From: Planctomycetota bacterium
Lineage (GTDB): Bacteria; Planctomycetota; UBA1135; JALUZX01
DNA length: 7,606 bases
NCBI GenBank assembly: GCA_027011425.1
Contig: JALUZX010000544.1
Span: forward strand, 1-7,606
Direction: 5' to 3'
In this document: positions 6,138-7,606 of the stretch, in pieces
Position numbering within the stretch: the first letter of the stretch is position 1
Layout of the letters: the number at the start of each line of letters is the position of its first letter
The notes under the pieces: model-generated
What the model was told of the DNA's origin: nothing
Database searches by the model: none
Seen by the model: only the letters and a program-made list of their open reading frames with translations
Position numbers and translations under genes: made by a program

Positions 6138-7606
6138 CTACTCCAGCGTATAATCCGCCCCGGTGGCCGCCGTGCCCCGGGCCTTCCGGGACCGCTCCCA
6201 GAGGATGTAGTCCGAGTGAACCCCCATGACCTTGCTGAACCGGAGGGAGTAATGGGGTATCCCCCGGGCCAGGAGGTCCTCGGAGATCTCCCTGTCCAGG
6301 GCGGTGAGTTCCTCCTTCCGGGCCCGGAATGCGTCCCTGTCCATGGCCTCCAGTTCCCGGACCTTCCCGGCGTAGAGGGGGGCGCTGGGCCAGTCGGTCC
6401 GGGCGTTCACCCACCAGTGGCAAAGGAGGGTGAGCTTTTCCAGGAAAAGGTCGTGCTCGGGCCCGAACTTGAGGCAGGAGGCGTCGAAATAGTTGCCCAT
6501 GTTCTCCCACTTGTCCCAGTCGATGAGGTCCAGCTCCTTGGCGATGGTGAAGGCCTTGGTCCCGGGAAAGGGATAGAAAACGGCCCAGCGAAAACGCCCG
6601 ATTCCGATCCGGGCGCACAGGTCCAGGGTCTCCATGATCTCCTCCCTGGTCTCCGTGGGAAGGCCGATCATGATGAAGGCCGAGGAGTGGATGCCCGCCT
6701 CGTGGGCCGCGGCGAAACCGGCGGCGATCTTCTCGTTGGTCATGGGCCGGGCCAGGATCTCCCGGCGCACCCTGGGGGAGCCCGACTCGAGGCCGAACTT
6801 GACGATGATGCAGCCCGCCGCCTTCAAGGCCCGGGCCATCTCCAGGTCGAAGGACTGGACGTGGGCGTTCACGACGAAGGGCAGGCCCACCTCCTCCTCC
6901 CGGTAGGCCCGGCAGAAGTCCAGGACATACCTCTTGTCCAAAGTGAAGAGGTCGTCGTCGAAGATCACCACCTCGATGCCCGGGACTTCCCTCTTCAAGG
7001 CCTGGAGTTCCCCGATGACCCGGGGAATGGGATACCGGCGGAGGTATTCCTTCCTGTGGCGGATTCCCCCCTCTTCCAGGTAGAGGTTGACGATCTCCCG
7101 GTTGAAGCAATAGGTGCACTGGTAGGGACAACCCCGGCTGGTGAGCATGCTCAGCCATCCCTTCTTGACCCGGGTGATCCTGGGGAGGTCGAAGAGGCGG
7201 TAGTCCTTGGGCGGGAGTTTCTCCAGGTCCGGAAAGGGTCCCACCGGGTTGCGGAGGACCTTGCCGTTCCGGACGACCCTCAGGTTGGGGATGCGGTCGG
7301 TCGGTTCCCCCCTTTCCATGCGGTCACAGAGTTCGGCGAAAGGCCACTCCCCCTCGCCCACGCAGATGTAGTCCCAGAGGGGTTCCTCAAGGGCGTGGGC
7401 CTCCACCTCGCCGGGCACCATGGTGCAGTGGACCCCGCCGATCACCACGGGAAGGGCGGGGAATGTCTTTTTCAATTTCCGGGCGAAATCCCTGGCCCAA
7501 TTGTACTGCTGGGTCATGACCGAGAGGCCCACCACCCCTGGCTCCCATTCCCGGACGACCTCCAGGATCTCTTCATGGGTGGGGACGGGGGGAAGGTGTT
7601 CGGTCA
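6138..7606 (-). CDS. Cobalamin-binding-type radical SAM protein (N-terminus outside window)
   Basis: The minus-strand frame is open to the window edge, so 488 residues plus a partial codon are visible and the start lies beyond 7606. The GTG at 7535 is internal, because conserved sequence continues upstream of it (for example LPPVPTHEEILEVVREW). The visible N-terminal part is the second half of a B12-binding-like Rossmann domain (VVGLSVMTQQYN, then VVIGGVHCTMVP). Next comes the radical SAM core with its [4Fe-4S] motif CPYQCTYC (CX3CX2C, 7107-7130), a FDDDLF segment, FGLESGSP and MIGLPTET. About 150 C-terminal residues carry no motif I recognise. Such proteins cleave S-adenosylmethionine to start radical reactions, often methylations of unactivated carbon. 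The cobalamin-binding DxHxxG motif, if present, is outside the window, so B12 use is inferred. The gene ends 18 bases before hldA, suggesting co-transcription. Substrate unknown; an LPS, lipid or cofactor modification is possible but unproven. Confidence 0.88.
   Translation of the reverse strand, partial: TEHLPPVPTHEEILEVVREWEPGVVGLSVMTQQYNWARDFARKLKKTFPALPVVIGGVHCTMVPGEVEAHALEEPLWDYICVGEGEWPFAELCDRMERGEPTDRIPNLRVVRNGKVLRNPVGPFPDLEKLPPKDYRLFDLPRITRVKKGWLSMLTSRGCPYQCTYCFNREIVNLYLEEGGIRHRKEYLRRYPIPRVIGELQALKREVPGIEVVIFDDDLFTLDKRYVLDFCRAYREEEVGLPFVVNAHVQSFDLEMARALKAAGCIIVKFGLESGSPRVRREILARPMTNEKIAAGFAAAHEAGIHSSAFIMIGLPTETREEIMETLDLCARIGIGRFRWAVFYPFPGTKAFTIAKELDLIDWDKWENMGNYFDASCLKFGPEHDLFLEKLTLLCHWWVNARTDWPSAPLYAGKVRELEAMDRDAFRARKEELTALDREISEDLLARGIPHYSLRFSKVMGVHSDYILWERSRKARGTAATGADYTLE

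Noticed and set aside
5410..7158. 582-codon open frame on the minus strand spanning parts of hldA and the radical SAM gene
   Set aside because: Its translation is dominated by Gly, Pro and Arg with no domain motifs, and it covers two well-supported genes in another frame. This is what GC-rich DNA produces in off frames.

Overview
The window is GC-rich, densely packed bacterial DNA. It holds seven protein-coding genes (five complete ones and two that run off the ends) plus a second member of one family in tandem, making eight coding regions in all counting both HD-GYP proteins separately: a partial tail, a glycosyltransferase, an LPS-type kinase, two HD-GYP proteins, two heptose-pathway enzymes and a partial radical SAM protein. 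ADP-heptose synthesis genes and a WaaP/InaA-type kinase point to a Gram-negative organism with a heptose-containing lipopolysaccharide (LPS) core. The genus cannot be read from the sequence; a GC-rich deep-branching Gram-negative group (for example Acidobacteriota or a delta-proteobacterial lineage) is only a guess. No RNA genes, CRISPR arrays, insertion sequences or intergenic stretches over 100 bases were seen.

Layout: two genes read rightward. The first (1-444) is the C-terminal end of a protein that begins outside the window and ends in a long Glu/Pro/Gly/Ala-rich tail. Six bases later a WaaG-like GT4 glycosyltransferase follows (451-1602). Everything else reads leftward as one tightly packed run, from the right edge to 1646: a cobalamin-binding-type radical SAM protein (6138 to beyond 7606), heptose-7-phosphate kinase (hldA/rfaE1, 5076-6119), heptose-1-phosphate adenylyltransferase (hldC/rfaE2, 4567-5079), a degenerate HD-GYP protein (3493-4482), an intact HD-GYP protein (2516-3496), and a WaaP/InaA-type LPS kinase (1646-2449). 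The two groups converge at 1603-1645, where there is a GC-rich hairpin.

How they fit together: HldA and HldC supply two steps of ADP-L-glycero-D-manno-heptose synthesis (as separate proteins, where E. coli has the fused HldE). The GT4 enzyme and the WaaP-like kinase are plausible core-assembly and core-phosphorylation enzymes. The unusual part is the pair of HD-GYP proteins between the nucleotide-sugar genes and the LPS kinase. One keeps every signature residue of a cyclic-di-GMP phosphodiesterase; its immediate neighbour has substitutions at three signature positions. Two junctions in this run (hldA/hldC and HD-GYP/HD-GYP) are 4-base GTGA stop/start overlaps, each with a strong GGAGG ribosome binding site, which suggests translational coupling.
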